Notes: a model not told the origin generated them from the sequence alone. A stretch of DNA of 64,000 nucleotides from Zoroaster sp. YZ-2022 (GCA_029582265.1 CM055819.1:5001855-5065854); one strand, 5' to 3'; numbered from the stretch's first letter, positions 11,306 to 22,654 are shown. Numbers and translations are program-made.

Positions 11306-11919
11306 AGTTAGGGTTAAAGGGGCAGTATCGTCACGATCAGAGCAGACTTTCAACAGGGCATGGAATCGGTGTCCAAGTTTAAGGTGAACCCAGTGACTGA
11401 AAATTACTGGCTCCTTTATGCAGCAGCAAAGGTAATACGACCTTATCATGTGGGGTATTATTTTCAATCACTGAGTTAACCCTCCTACTGATAGACCATT
11501 TGAAACCATTCAAAATTTCCACTTTCAAAAATGCCAATTGGTTTTGTACACACATGGTGATACCATTTGAACAGTGTTGGTAGCAAGCTTTACTACCATT
11601 CAAATCCATTCAAATGCATAGAGGGTCCATTGATTCACCACTTAGAAGTATCCAAACAAGGTTTTGTATTAGCTGTACTACCATTTGGAAAGATCCAAAC
11701 AAGGTTTTGTATTAGCTGACCTATGTACCATTCAAAACCATTTGGGGGAATCAATACTGTACACAGTTATTTCACCATTCAAAACCACAAAAGCGAATGG
11801 TTTCAAATGGTGCATCAACTTGTACATGTATGAAAAAGGTACCAAAAGCAGGAGGGTTAATATAAAACTAGCACTCCGATTCCATGCCCTGTTGATCGTG
11901 ATGATATTCTTCCTTTAAT
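11306..11919. mobile_element. AGGGACA fold-back MITE, split by a nested MITE
   Basis: Left part 11306-11475, right part 11861-11919. Its TTAATCTAAAACTAG region is broken exactly at TTAA by the element at 11480-11856. It ends GATGATATTCTTCCTTTAA. Confidence 0.8.
11480..11856. mobile_element. TTAA MITE, CATTTGAA-word family (nested)
   Basis: Flanked by TTAA on both sides (11476-11479, 11857-11860). The ends are CCCTCCTACT and GCAGGAGGG. The interior is dense in CCATTTGAAACCATTCAAA-type words in both orientations. Other copies: 12300-12666 (opposite orientation) and 37919-38275. Confidence 0.9.
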
Positions 11920-12023
11920 GTCTCAATCAATGTGTCCGTCTATGTTCAGTATGTTTTACTAATGCTGTGCATTTTCGGTTATTTCGGGAACCGAATATGC
12001 AAAATTGGAAATCTCAGATAGGC

Positions 12024-12066
12024 GTCATGTCATGTCATGTCATGTCATGTCATGTCATGTCATGTG
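12024..12066. repeat. CATGT pentanucleotide microsatellite
   Basis: Eight consecutive CATGT units, next to a decayed GGGTATCCGG-type hAT end (TGTGCATTTTCGG at about 11966). Confidence 0.9.
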
Positions 12067-12299
12067 GGAGTTGTAAGACGGTTTTCCAATATACTTCACC
12101 TCTACTAATATGTAACAACGAAACTGTGCAAGTTTCACTGCTCAATGAGGTAAAAAAAAAAAAAAAGCTTGGGCGATAACACAATAATAATATAGAATAT
12201 TGAAATACCATTTTTTTTTTTTATTCAATTACGATATCGAGAATCTTTTCAAGTTATGGAGATCAGCAAATTGCAATTAAAAACATATATCATGATTAA

Positions 12300-12666
12300 C
12301 CCTCCTACTTCTGGTACCTTTTTCATACAAGTTGATCCACCATTTGAAACCATTCGCTTTTGTGGTTTTGAATGGTGAAATAACTGTGTACAGTATTGAT
12401 TCCCCCAAATGGTTTTGAATGGTAGGTCAGCTAATACAAAACCTTGTTTGGATCTTTCCAAATGGTAGTACAGCTAATACAAAACCTTGTTTGGATACTT
12501 CTAAGTGGTGAATCAATGGTCCCTCTATGCATTTGAATGGATTTGAATGGTAGTAAAGCTTGCTACCAACACTGTTCAAATGGTATCACCATGTGTGTAC
12601 AAAACCAATGGGCATTTTGGTAAGTGGAAATTTTGAATGGTTTCAAATGGTCAAACAGTAGGAGGG
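12300..12666. mobile_element. TTAA MITE, CATTTGAA-word family
   Basis: TTAA at 12296-12299 and 12667-12670, with ends CCCTCCTACT and AGTAGGAGGG. It is inverted relative to the copy 0.8 kb upstream. It sits inside a degenerate GCGATAACACAATAAT repeat whose relative is at about 53410-53850. Confidence 0.9.
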
Positions 12667-13179
12667 TTAAGTTAAAAGAAACAAAATAAGGCAGGTCTTT
12701 TAAGATTTCGGAAGAAATGATAGCGAAATACATGAGCACCTTTTGTCATGAAACTTTTATAGGTTAGTTTGATGATAAATTTCATGGAAACCAAATGGCT
12801 GAATTGAACGTTATGCTACCAAATACCAGGCCTGCCAAATACCCATGCTGTATTTTTCCTTCGACTGACGCATGTGCACATCACAATTAACAAGGGCTTT
12901 TCATTGAAAAACCAGAAAGGAAAAATTAATCCAATCAGACACTTGGGGATTGCAGGTGAAGATATCACTCACAATTCAGTCTGCAAGACGCTGCATGAAT
13001 GCTGAACACTTAACCCACCCCCTCAGTCTTAACTCCTCTCAGCCTCGACAACAACAACACCTGCGTTGTACGCACGTACATGTATGATGTCACTATTTAG
13101 GTGTAGGACTTTCCACTCTCTCATGGGTGTCTCTCACATTCAAGAGTTGTTTTTTGAGTTTGTTTTTCTTTTGGCTGGA

Positions 13180-13541
13180 GGCCACTCCCAACCACTAAAT
13201 GTCCAATATGTTATATTGTTTGTGCATACATGTATAAGCCACACTAACCCTTTTAAGTAATCTTGTATGTAAAACTCTGATACCACTGTAAAAAAAAATA
13301 TTGGGATTTTCAGCAGGTATTTTGTAAACACAGACTCTCAATAGTAAGCCACCACCAGCCACTGAGACTGGAACATAATAGTATGCCCTGCAATACATCA
13401 ATCACAAACCACTAAAACCAACAGACACATGAGGTAGTACGTTACTATGCAGTATAGCCATCAGGAGCCACTGCCTTCCATAGCAATGGCTTGGAGTGGC
13501 CTCAATGGTTTGTTCATAAGTTTGCACTGATAGTAGGAGGG
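13180..13541. mobile_element. TTAA MITE, GGCCACTC-word family
   Basis: Contains GGAGGCCACTCCCAACCACT and GAGCCACTGCC / GGAGTGGCC words. It ends GATAGTAGGAGGG followed by TTAA at 13542-13545. The left border is uncertain. Confidence 0.5.
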
Positions 13542-13747
13542 TTAAGGAGACATGATGTGGTAAACTTGTCTTTCTAAAACTGATAATTTGATCTGATTAA
13601 AACCATTTTCGAAATAATTACTTTAAATGTACAGTACTTACATAGCACAGATTATAAATGTAGGGTGATTGGTCAAGATATACTTGAGTATTTACTTCAA
13701 AATCAATATATGAAAAATTACTTGCCAAGCCATGATAACTATTTTTA

Positions 13748-13892
13748 ATTAAGACTAATTGTGGTGACACCATGTAAAGTTCTCTATTGAGTGGCAATTA
13801 GTTCTGAAAAGAACTGGAGTTGTAACCTCCAGTTCTTTTCAGAATTTTAGAGAATTTCACATGGTGTCATCACCGCAATTAGTCTTACTTAT
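13748..13892. repeat. Head-to-head pair of hairpin repeats (fold-back)
   Basis: Two copies of the GACTAATTG...GAAAAGAACTGGAG segment face each other and meet at AACTGGAGTTGTAACCTCCA, giving a palindrome with arms of about 70 bp. The hammerhead-like part is absent from both. Confidence 0.7.
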
Positions 13893-14168
13893 CCTCTTCA
13901 CCATGCAAAGCTACAAGTTTTACATAACTATTTTTAGAACATAATGTTTTTCCAATGTTTTTCTTATTTGACTAATTCCTGCTAGATTTTCGGAAAATGG
14001 AAAGAAAATTTTTTAATCTCCATCCCAGATGTTTCCCGGCGATAAATTTCCTATAAGTGCAATATATTTTCCAGACGTTTTGTGTACTCATGATCACTTT
14101 TCAATGCATGGTTAATCACATGTGTATGTATGCAGTTTTTTAATACATATACCATAGTTTTTTTTTAA

Positions 14169-14580
14169 CCCTCATCTTCCCAAATCCTCCAAAATCCTCC
14201 AAGGTTTTGAAGGATTGCTCTTTGCTAAAGTGAAGGATTTTGGAGGATTGAGGTTATTAGGCATACTTGCCTTTCCATGGTACATGTACATCCATGTTTG
14301 TTGTAGTGATTACAAGGTCAGTGCTTGGGTCAGTGGACACTGTTTATTGCTCCATGCATGCAGGGAGGGTCCCTGGCCACGTACATCACAGATTAGAAAC
14401 ACATGTGTGCATACATGTCATGTGCTTGCTTTACTGCTGAAGGATTTTGGAGGATTCAGGTTATGTGTAAGCAAATGGGCCTAGGGATAGGAAGGATTCA
14501 GGTTATGTGTAAGCAAATGGGCCTAGGGAGTTAGGAAGGATTCAGGTTATGTGTAAGCAAATGGGCCTAGGGAGTTAGGG
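14169..14580 (+). mobile_element. TTAA MITE, CCAAAATCC-word family, three 44-bp units
   Basis: TTAA at 14165-14168 then CCCTCATCTTCCCAAATCC. The body is as at 1745, ending in three units of the 44-bp repeat and GAGTTAGGG without the final TTAA. It is intermediate between the single-unit and array-bearing copies. Confidence 0.8.
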
Positions 14581-14749
14581 TTTTACATGTAAATGCCATG
14601 AATTTTCAATTAATAATCTACTGTGTATCCTGCATACACCTTAGTGCATAATACCATGGACATTGACCTCTGTCTGTTAGCACACTGTACATGTGTACAC
14701 ACATGGATGTACAGTACATAATGTCTGAGTAAACATCAATTTCACTAGT

Positions 14750-15035
14750 TGTGACCCTTAGTTATGAAACGATGTCCAACTGCAGCCAAAATTGCTGGAT
14801 CGATTGGATTTCTGCCGTGCTGTGTTTTAAATTCACTTTTTCACATAGGGGTATGAACGTTTGCCCGATTTGTGAGGCCTCTCTTAGCCACCATGGGAAA
14901 TATGGTCCCAGCGTATACAATGTATCACATATTTCCCTGTTGGAAAAAAAAGATTACCAAAAAACAAAACAAAAAAAAGTAGGTCACCGCACCGTTTTTT
15001 AAGCCGACCGATGACCAGAAACCAGAGACTTTTTG
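14750..15035. repeat. MITE of the GGTTTCTGGTC family
   Basis: Contains GATGTCCAACTGCAGCC, TTGCCCGATTTGTGAGGCC and the right end GACCAGAAACCAGAGAC. Relatives: 22990-23222, 26148-26390, 40432-40712, 55240-55570 and 56033-57000. Confidence 0.65.
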
Positions 15036-15187
15036 GGGGGCCTAAATAGTCCAATCAGTTCAACAAAGGGTGAAAAAGAAGGGAACAATAGGAAGTCTTC
15101 AGTACATACAATGTACATGTATATTCACCATAAACAAACATGTGTGTACATGATTTGTATACATTGTATTGAAACATGCATTTAAAA

Positions 15188-15662
15188 CCCTCCTACTACA
15201 GCTGCACTTTACTGGGAAGTTGCTGAAGAGGTCAAAATCCAGTCAACAGCCTGTTTTGACTTTTGACCCAAATGTGCACACAGGGTCATTTTTGACTGGT
15301 TTTTACTGTCATTTTGACTACCCTGAACAATACAAGACAATGCTCTTACCAGTCAAAAACGGTCGACTCATTTTGACCTGTAAATGTACTTACTACATGT
15401 AAGGTTTGACAGTGTTTGACTTTTTAAGTGCACTAGATATACCTTGACAAGTACATGTATATCAACATTTTGACTGATTTTGACCCTTGCAGTCATAGGA
15501 AGGTTTAAGAAAAATATTACCAGATATTTACTTTCATGGCAACAATGATGATGATAAGACTAGATTCATTTAATATAAAATATTACAAAAAAGAACTAAA
15601 AATGGACACAAGGGAGGTGGGTGAGGTTAATTTTGACCCTTGTAGTACTAGTAGTAGGAGGG
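15188..15662. mobile_element. TTAA MITE, GTCAAAA-word family, long form
   Basis: Starts CCCTCCTACTACAGCTGC. It has two right borders: an internal GTGAGG-TTAA at about 15627-15630 and a final GTAGGAGGG-TTAA. The copy at 28023-28461 stops exactly at the internal border, so that site can serve as an end. Confidence 0.8.
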
Positions 15663-15880
15663 TTAAAATAGTTTTCCATTTCGACATATTTGCTTTATTG
15701 CTATTTATTTTATTTGTTGTAATCAGTATTTGTTTTACTAGTAATCATTCATTTTTACCTGAATCTTTTAATATTTATTTCCCCTGTAAAGCGCATGGGA
15801 GTTTTTTTTTTGTATGGATTTGGCGCTATATGAATTATTATTACATGGTACATGGTACATGTACATGAAGCTTAGGATGT

Positions 15881-18000
15881 CATGGATGAGCAGTTACATT
15901 GTAAGTGCATTGGACTTGCATTCTGATGGCCGAGTCACCAGAATGTGGGTTTGAATCCCAGCCGCAAGAAACTTTACCGTAATTGCCTCTCTTCACCCAG
16001 GAGTATAAATGGGTACCGGTAATAGCTGGAGGGGGGGGGGGAGTAACCTGCGATAGACTGGCATCCCGTCCCAGGTAGGGCTGTGCGTTTTCGGATATTT
16101 TTGGAACCGGATACCCGAAATCAGGAAAGTTCGGATACCCGGATACCCGTTTTCATTTTTGTTGAAAACATGCCTCCTTTGGTGTACAAATACATGTAAA
16201 CGTTAACCTTTATAAAACAGAGGATACCATATTTAATTCGATCTTTATTAAAGTATAACATCTTGGTGACAAAATATTGTATTTACGGAAAGTTATTTCT
16301 GAAATAAAACCGTAAAAATTGCTACAGAAGTGTCTTTAATAACCCAATTTACAAAAAGAAAGCCCAATTGATCGCGCGCACGCATGGCCGGTGCATCACA
16401 CAACAGCTACAGTGGCCTCACACGTGACTGTGTCAGGGAGTGACTACCATCGTCAGAAGACGTTGCGTGATCAGAGCGCGTGTGTATAGCAAGTTGACTT
16501 TGATGTTCATGTCACAAAACACGTGTTGAATAATGTCATTGGTCAAAGGCGATGTGGGCGGAACTAACCCGTTGTGGGAAAACAATTCATGTGCTTTTGC
16601 GCCTTGCCGCACCCCTGCCTCACTTCTAGTTCTAAATAAGGATATCCCATACGTCATGTTGGCTTTGGATAAGGACATGATTTTGCGTACTAAAATAATA
16701 TTTAATATTATGAAACTAATAAACTGCAAAATATTAACGAATCTAAAATCAGAACTTGAATATTAATATGTTTCTATCACAATGAACTTTAGTTAAATGT
16801 CAATAAACCTGTCAATAAACCTTGTTTCTTGAAAGAATGAATTTTACCAATTTGGCCCCTTTTTCTCAAAATGGGACCAAACTTGACTATTCTCTGTTGA
16901 ACGTGGCATCGTGTTGATCGGTCAGTCAAGAAATGAGTCTAAAATTTAGGATGCGCACTCATCAAAAAATAACTTAACAAAACGTATCGGTGTAAGTTTT
17001 GTCTACTTTTTAATTACTATTCAGCCAATTTGTCCCCTCCATCAATGTTTGACGATCCATAATTCGCAGCTCATCATAAGCAATCGCATTTTGTCCCTCA
17101 TAAACGTCTTTTCAACTGATAGGAGATTAGGTGATTGTAAAAATAAGCTGCCCAATTGAAAGGATCAAACCCGCAACCAATAATACCTTTCAAATCTGAC
17201 TGATTGTGGATCCTACTGTTGGTTTCAAAGACAATGACCGACTTAAAACACCTCCCTTTTTATGTTTTTCTTTTGAAACAAATTGTCACCTTGTCAGCAA
17301 ATGTAATACATGCACAAGAGAGCTCGGTATCGGTTGGTAAATAAATAGAACAGTTGATGATATGCCGAAGGATGGTCGGTGGCACATCAAATTACGGAAC
17401 AAAACCAATTTCAACACCACTTTTTTATTAGGACAACAATTAATGTGGACGTCCCCTATAATAAAATCCCCTCTATTAACACATCATGGTGCACACTCCA
17501 GGTCAGACATAAAGCAGCAGTTATTGTCCCACTAATCCAATTACTGTGAACAATAGGCAAACATTCCATCCTGAGCAGCTAGTTTGATACTTGTTTGTAG
17601 CATGCCGCAGCCAGGATATTTGAGTCTTAATGATTGGATACAATGTATCGGTTGGACAAAAGTGTATGGAAAATGTCAGTAAAATACTACAAAGGCATTA
17701 TCTTGAATAAAATTGCTCCTAAAAGTGTAAACATTACATTGTTCAATAGTCAAAGATTTCTGTTCACACCCTGAAATGGTAAGTCCCAATTTTAAAAAGT
17801 CGTTTACGGGTACTCGGAACCGAAAAACGGAACCGGGTAATGACAGTTTCGGTCGGGTATCCGGATACCCGGATACCCGGATACCCGGCACAGCCCTAGT
17901 CCCAGGGGGAATAGAAATATTCTCAGCCGTTTCTTTCCGACGAAACCGGAGATAAACGCCGGCCTGATGAGCCAACATGACTCGGGACAGAGTTTACTTA
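15881..18000 (+). mobile_element. Second tRNA-derived SINE, split by a hAT element
   Basis: The left part (15881-16075) holds a B-box-like GTGGGTTTGAATCCC and the segment CCTGCGATAGACTGGCATCC. The right part resumes after 17898 with CAGGGGGAATAGAAATATTC and GAAACCGGAGATAAACGCC. The 1.8 kb hAT element at 16076-17898 lies between, with the target GTCCCAGG duplicated. Confidence 0.7.
16076..17898. mobile_element. Non-autonomous hAT element, 1.8 kb, 8-bp TSD
   Basis: The terminal inverted repeats are TAGGGCTGTGCG... and ...GGCACAGCCCTA, with repeated GGATACCCGG just inside. The 8-bp duplication GTCCCAGG flanks both sides (16068-16075, 17899-17906), as expected for hAT. The interior has no transposase-like frame; the longest open frames are about 100 codons and uninformative. 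The 394-bp copy at 32957-33350 is a deletion derivative sharing both ends. Confidence 0.88.
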
Positions 18001-18032
18001 CATGTACCGTAGCTTGAGATTTTGTTTATTAA

Positions 18033-18393
18033 CCCTAACCTTCCCAAATCCTTCAAAATCCTCTTTGCTAAAGGATTTTGAAGGATTGAGGTTACATGCT
18101 ATATGCTCTTTGCTAAAGTGAAGGGTTTTGGAGGATTGAGATTATTAGGCATACTTGCCTTTCCATTTTACATGTACATCCATGTTTGTTGTAGTGATTG
18201 CAAGGTCAGTGCTTGTGTCAGTGGACACTGTTTATTGCTCCATGCATGCAGGGAGGGTCCCTGGCCATGTACATGTATCGCAGATTAGAAACACATGTGT
18301 GCATACATGTCATGTGCTTGCTTTACTACTGAAGGATTTTGGAGGATTCAGGTTATGTGTATAGTGTAAGCAAATGGGCCTAGGGAGTTAGGG
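18033..18393 (+). mobile_element. TTAA MITE, CCAAAATCC-word family, single unit
   Basis: TTAA at 18029-18032 and 18394-18397, with ends CCCTAACCTTCCC and GAGTTAGGG. It has one 44-bp unit, slightly expanded by GTATAGT. This is the cleanest basic form of the family. Confidence 0.9.
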
Positions 18394-18621
18394 TTAACAG
18401 TATGCATGTACACTGTAATGCTATAAGCATGGTGCAACAAGAGCTGTGGTTAAATATATACTGTACATGTAATACATAGATATTGTATGACACATCATTC
18501 CGTATTTAATCATTTTAACTGACCTTTACATGTATATCCCAGAGTGTTACAACACCTGGTACATGTGGCATATTAGAATTTAGTCAAAGGTAAGAGCAAT
18601 CAATAGGTTCAATACAAAATT

Positions 18622-18873
18622 ATTACAATCTAAAATTTTGTGATCCACGTAGGTAAGCTTGCCCAGGCAGACACTTTTGGCATGCATGAAAATCGCTATT
18701 GTGCAAGATTAGTAATTTTAGTGAAATTTTAATAGTATTATTATTTATTTTAAATTTCAAAAATGTTTTTAAACTTTCATGAAAGTGAGCTATCCCAGAA
18801 TAATGGATTTTATGCCAAGCAGTGTCTGCTTGGGCAAGGTTACCTAATCACTAAGTTTTAGATTGTAATAATT
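18622..18873. mobile_element. Inverted-repeat MITE (ATTACAATCTAAAA ends)
   Basis: The left arm (TTACAATCTAAAATTTTGTG, then CTTGCCCAGGCAGACAC) is complementary to the right arm (GTGTCTGCTTGGGCAAGG, TTTTAGATTGTAATAA). The ends are flanked by ATT/AAT-like bases, so the TSD is ambiguous. Confidence 0.7.
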
Positions 18874-18959
18874 AGCAGATCAAAAGTTGAAGAAAAAAAA
18901 ATAATAAATCGCTACATTTTTGTACATGTGGTGCTAGGGCCAATGATACGGAGGTAGTC

Positions 18960-19700
18960 CAGTGCATTGGCCCTAGAATGGGGCTGTTGTTGCTGCTGCA
19001 TAAATGAGCCAGTAATTTTCAGTCACTGTGTTTATCTTAGGCCATGAGAATGAAAGTCATAGATTTGCGTCCACCGCCCGCATGTCCCGAAAGCTACCGC
19101 CTAAATTGTTCATTATTTGCCAAAAAAATCATTATTTGCACAAAAAAGGTATTTTCACCAAACAAATTTAGTTCCAAATCATCCACATCAGTAAAACGAA
19201 GTTTTTACCAAATTTCCACCAGTATGTGCGCTATAAAATAATCATTAGCACATGTTCTCTTACAGTCTTAGTCCCGCGTACGTCGTTCACAAAAAAGGTC
19301 GCATCGCGCTAAAACTGTATGGTAAACTCCGTCCGATCCGCACCTGCAACTGTACCGCCTTCACATGCACAAACATGTTCGCTGTTGAGCCTAGTGAGTA
19401 GTACTACTACTAGTATGCCTGTGTGTGCGGCCCGCACGTATAATGATGCATGTACGTACACAGATTAGAAGAAACATCTTGTGATTGCGCTGTTATTAAT
19501 GATCAATGGAAATAATGAATAATGAATAATGAAAAAAAGCCTCATGTGTTTTCAACATTTCCCGGACGCAAATCTATGACTTTCATTCTCTTGGCCTTAA
19601 ACTAGGAGTCAGGACACTGATTATATAGCACTAGTCTATGCTCTGTTGAAAATTTGCTCTGCTCTGACTAATCAGCTGATGCCAAATTATAATACAATGC
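18960..19700. mobile_element. AGGGACA fold-back MITE, split by TTA-flanked insertion
   Basis: The body words (GCTGCTGCATAAATGAGCC, TTTTCAGTCACTGTG) end at 19039. The remainder (AAACTAGGAGTCAGGACAC, TGCTCTGTTGAAAATTTGC) resumes after 19596. Confidence 0.65.
19040..19596. mobile_element. TTA-flanked MITE (PIF/Harbinger-like), nested
   Basis: The terminal inverted repeats of about 30 bp begin GGCCATGAGAATGAAAGTCA and end TGACTTTCATTCTCTTGGCC. TTA is duplicated at 19037-19039 and 19597-19599. Intact copies of the host MITE read CATCTTAAACTAGG at this point, so TTA is the target. A 3-bp TWA target with GG-starting ends suits Harbinger; no transposase is present. Confidence 0.8.
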
Positions 19701-19876
19701 TGAAATGTAATCACATGACTATTAATTGGGCAAAATGGTCAGCCATTAGCAACAAAAAATAAATAAATAAAAATAAATTGAGTGATGTACGAATCATGCA
19801 TTTAAAATCACCGACACAGTCTTGACGTGACAGTGACAGTGGTTGACATTCAACGGTTAACGGTATCGTGACCCAC

Positions 19877-19948
19877 CTTGCATGCAAAGTCGTAGAAATC
19901 CCCGCCTAGCGATCCCGATCGCACCACCCCGTTGCTGTTGGCCGACAT
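19877..19948 (-). CDS. Rab26/Rab37-type small GTPase, first coding exon
   Basis: The 24 codons MSANSNGVVRSGS and LGGDFYDFACK form the variable N-terminal tail and first beta-strand residues of the Rab. They end at donor AAG-GTGGGT in phase 0, which joins in frame to [13 protein letters not shown] in the exon at 9491-9601. FYDFACK-VML matches the vertebrate Rab26 order YDVAFK-VML. The ATG at 19946-19948 (context GGGAG-ATG-T) is the preferred start. The frame stays open further 5' to an earlier ATG at about 20113, so a longer tail, as in mammalian Rab26, is not excluded. This is a short first exon followed by a 10.3 kb intron full of nested MITEs. No core promoter was identified. Confidence 0.88.
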
Positions 19949-20249
19949 CTCCCAAATCCTTATATCCTCAACAATCCTATCATCTCCTAGTATAATAATC
20001 CTTTGCGTCCAGTTTTGGCGTGATTTTGAAGAAAATATGCATTGAATCTGATAACAACTTGCAAGGCCATCCAAAAATGAACACAAATCTTGCTTTTGCA
20101 TGCAGCACAGCAACCCCGGAAATTGACAAATGACGAGCGCCCTCTATTGGTAATTGAAGTAACAAAAATCACCGAAAATTAAAAAGTGCCTGGGGCAGTT
20201 ACTACCCTCGTACCGCAGAAAAACAACAAAAAGTATTTTTTTTTAAACA

Positions 20250-20310
20250 CGGGGGGGGGGGGGGGGGGTGGCCGGCGGCAGAAGCGAGGGACAAGGGGGA
20301 ATGCCCCCCC
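20250..20310. repeat. Poly-G / poly-C tract
   Basis: A run of about 18 G and, 35 bp later, about 12 C form a short inverted pair between Rab exon 1 and its upstream flank. Confidence 0.7.
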
Positions 20311-20796
20311 CCCCACTTTAGCAAAGGTCCTGATTTTGCCCTGAGCATTGTGTATTTTTATTTGTAACCATATTCTCTCAAACTAAATCAAACAAAATAA
20401 ATCTCAATAACTTGGCCAAAATTTCTTTATTCATTTTAAAAGATTTCTGTAAATGTTCAAAAAAATTCCCAGCATTATTAAAAAATGGTTTGAATCTTTT
20501 CAAAATGTTCGTAATAATAAATATTGTTGTTTTTGATACAAATAAATGTTTCAAACCCAATGATTATTATTTTGGTGTTTTGCTCAGGTTGAGATGGAGG
20601 TGGGCCTGGGGGAGGGTTACGACAGGCTAACGTTTAGGGCCGGGGCAATCTTTGGAAATTTGAATCATCCTTTGATGAGGATGAGGATGAGGATAGGTTT
20701 TTTTTTTATCCCAGCCCTCACGCCCACGCCCTAATGATTTTAAGAGGAGATTATACTGCAATAATCCAGCCAATAATTTACCAGGCTTGTTACAAG

Positions 20797-20830
20797 TAGG
20801 ACTAATTGCGGTGACACCATGTGAAATTTT
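20797..20830. repeat. Fragment of the hairpin repeat family
   Basis: Only the outer segment, GACTAATTGCGGTGACACCA and TGTGAAATTTT, remains. Confidence 0.6.
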
Positions 20831-21065
20831 AGTAAAATGTTTTTTTCCCGCAATAAAGCAGTTAGATGTTCATGTGGCACTGTCAATTTATTTTGGAGAC
20901 TTTCTGGTCGTTATTTAAACAAAAAAAATATATAAAAATGTTGTTAAGATTAAGAAATCATTTTCCAAAATCAATAAATTAAAATCACATTTTTATAACA
21001 CACATCTAGAGCCCCCTAAATGCAAAATTTCCCCAGAGCCCTTAAATTAATATAAGTCTTGAAAG

Positions 21066-21512
21066 TGCACCTCACTAAAATAATAGTGACAAATATTATT
21101 CCAAATAATTCATGTGCCGGTAATTTTTTTTATTCTTCTGAAAAACAAAGATTTGAGGCCCATACATTTGAGGAATTGTGTAAAAATGGTCCAATATCAT
21201 GACATGGGGTCCTTGACTTCCGACTACGAGTATTTTGGATACGCTGAAAAAGTGGTCATAATTTGCTTCCAAGCAGAAGTATACATTTTTTTTCCAAAAT
21301 AGATGTTTTTAGTGTGGGTGTTTTCACTACTGTAGAGGGTGGTTTCCATTGGGATGAGAATAACTCGACGGGCCTCGGTGCTATTCACATTAAATTGGGA
21401 ATAAAATAAAAGGTTAAACATCAATCAATATTTTGTTTTAAAAATGTTAAGATTTTTTAATGATTTTTGAATATTTTGTATTTGCTATGGGAGTTCATTA
21501 GTGGGTGCACCA
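21066..21512. repeat. MITE with CCCACTAAAT ends, second copy
   Basis: Shares GGTCCTTGACTTCC, GAGTATTTTGGATAC and GGTGGTTTCCATTGGGATGA with 9664-10160. It ends TTCATTAGTGGGTGCACC. Confidence 0.6.
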
Positions 21513-21519
21513 TTGAAGA

Positions 21520-21780
21520 AGTTTTGCTACCTCTTGAGTAGCGCCCTCATACGGCACAGGGCAATATTTTGTTCGTATATGTTTAGATGTGAAGCGATGA
21601 TCCCCGGCCCTAGTGGTTGTATTATAAGAACTTGAATCGGATACGCTACGTGGTTTTGATAAAATCTGAAGATATTGTTTTCTATTTCTCATATAGTAGG
21701 GCTCATTGCTACACGTGCAATCATATACGAAGAAACTATTACTCTGTGTCGTACGAGGGCGCTGCTCAAGAGGGTATCAA
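21520..21780. mobile_element. Inverted-repeat MITE (CTCTTGAG-AGCGCCCTC ends)
   Basis: The left arm TACCTCTTGAGTAGCGCCCT pairs with the right arm GAGGGCGCTGCTCAAGAGGG. A half copy lies at about 22853-22985 (CTACCCTCTTGAGAGCAGCG). Confidence 0.7.
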
Positions 21781-21980
21781 AGTATAAACTTGTTCAAGTC
21801 TTTCCTTTATAACTTCGCTAAGAATTGATGAAACAAATGAAACTCATGTTTTTGGACACCATCAAAGTATCCATCCATAAAACCTACAGCTATAATCACA
21901 GGGATCGGGTATATACACCCCCACTTTTTGTCCAGCCCACAACAAGTCAAGTTTTGAATTGAGTCATCAATCATTTCTTA

Positions 21981-22340
21981 GGCCAAGTAAAAAAAATACC
22001 AGTTGATCGTCCAGGTTTTTTCAAAAAGAGGAGGATGAGGGCCTTTTTTTTTTTTTTCCAAGATGGCCGCCAAGCATTTAAATTCAAAATGGCCACCAAT
22101 TTTTCAGTTTGAAATCACCACCAATTTTTTTTTTATAGCTATCGAACAAGTAGTTGAGTAAAAATATTCATGTTAAACAATGTTTGATGTATTTTGTTAA
22201 ACCCAAGTAAAAATACATGAAAAATTTACTCTTTTTGTGGACAAGTGTAAAAAATAAAATTAAAAAAAAAAAAAAGGATGCAGCCTCAAAAAAGGATGCG
22301 GGCGGGGACGATCAACTGTTGTTGTTTTTTTTACTTGGCC
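21981..22340. mobile_element. TTA-flanked MITE (Harbinger-like)
   Basis: TTA at 21978-21980 and 22341-22343. The ends are GGCCAAGTAAAAAAAATACC and its complement (TTTTTTTTACTTGGCC). Just inside, TTGATCGTCC and GGACGATCAA pair. Confidence 0.75.
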
Positions 22341-22654
22341 TTAGCACAAGTTTCCACTTTCTTCTAAAGTGTTCAAGGGTACTGGTATTTACAGAAAATT
22401 TGAATTATCCCCCACCCACAAAACACTTGAAAAGATGTCTGTTTATCAATTTGGTATATTATTTTAATGTGATGTGATTTTGTGTCAAGGTTGCGCTGTT
22501 ATTTGGGTGTTGAATAAATTAAATAAAATAAGAATATGGTGGATATAATTAATAGGCATCCCAGATTTGAAAACTTGTTCTTTATTTTTTGCGCATAGGG
22601 AACCTTGTCATGCCCGTAATATTTGTAGCTTTGCATGGTAAAAAGGATAAGTAA

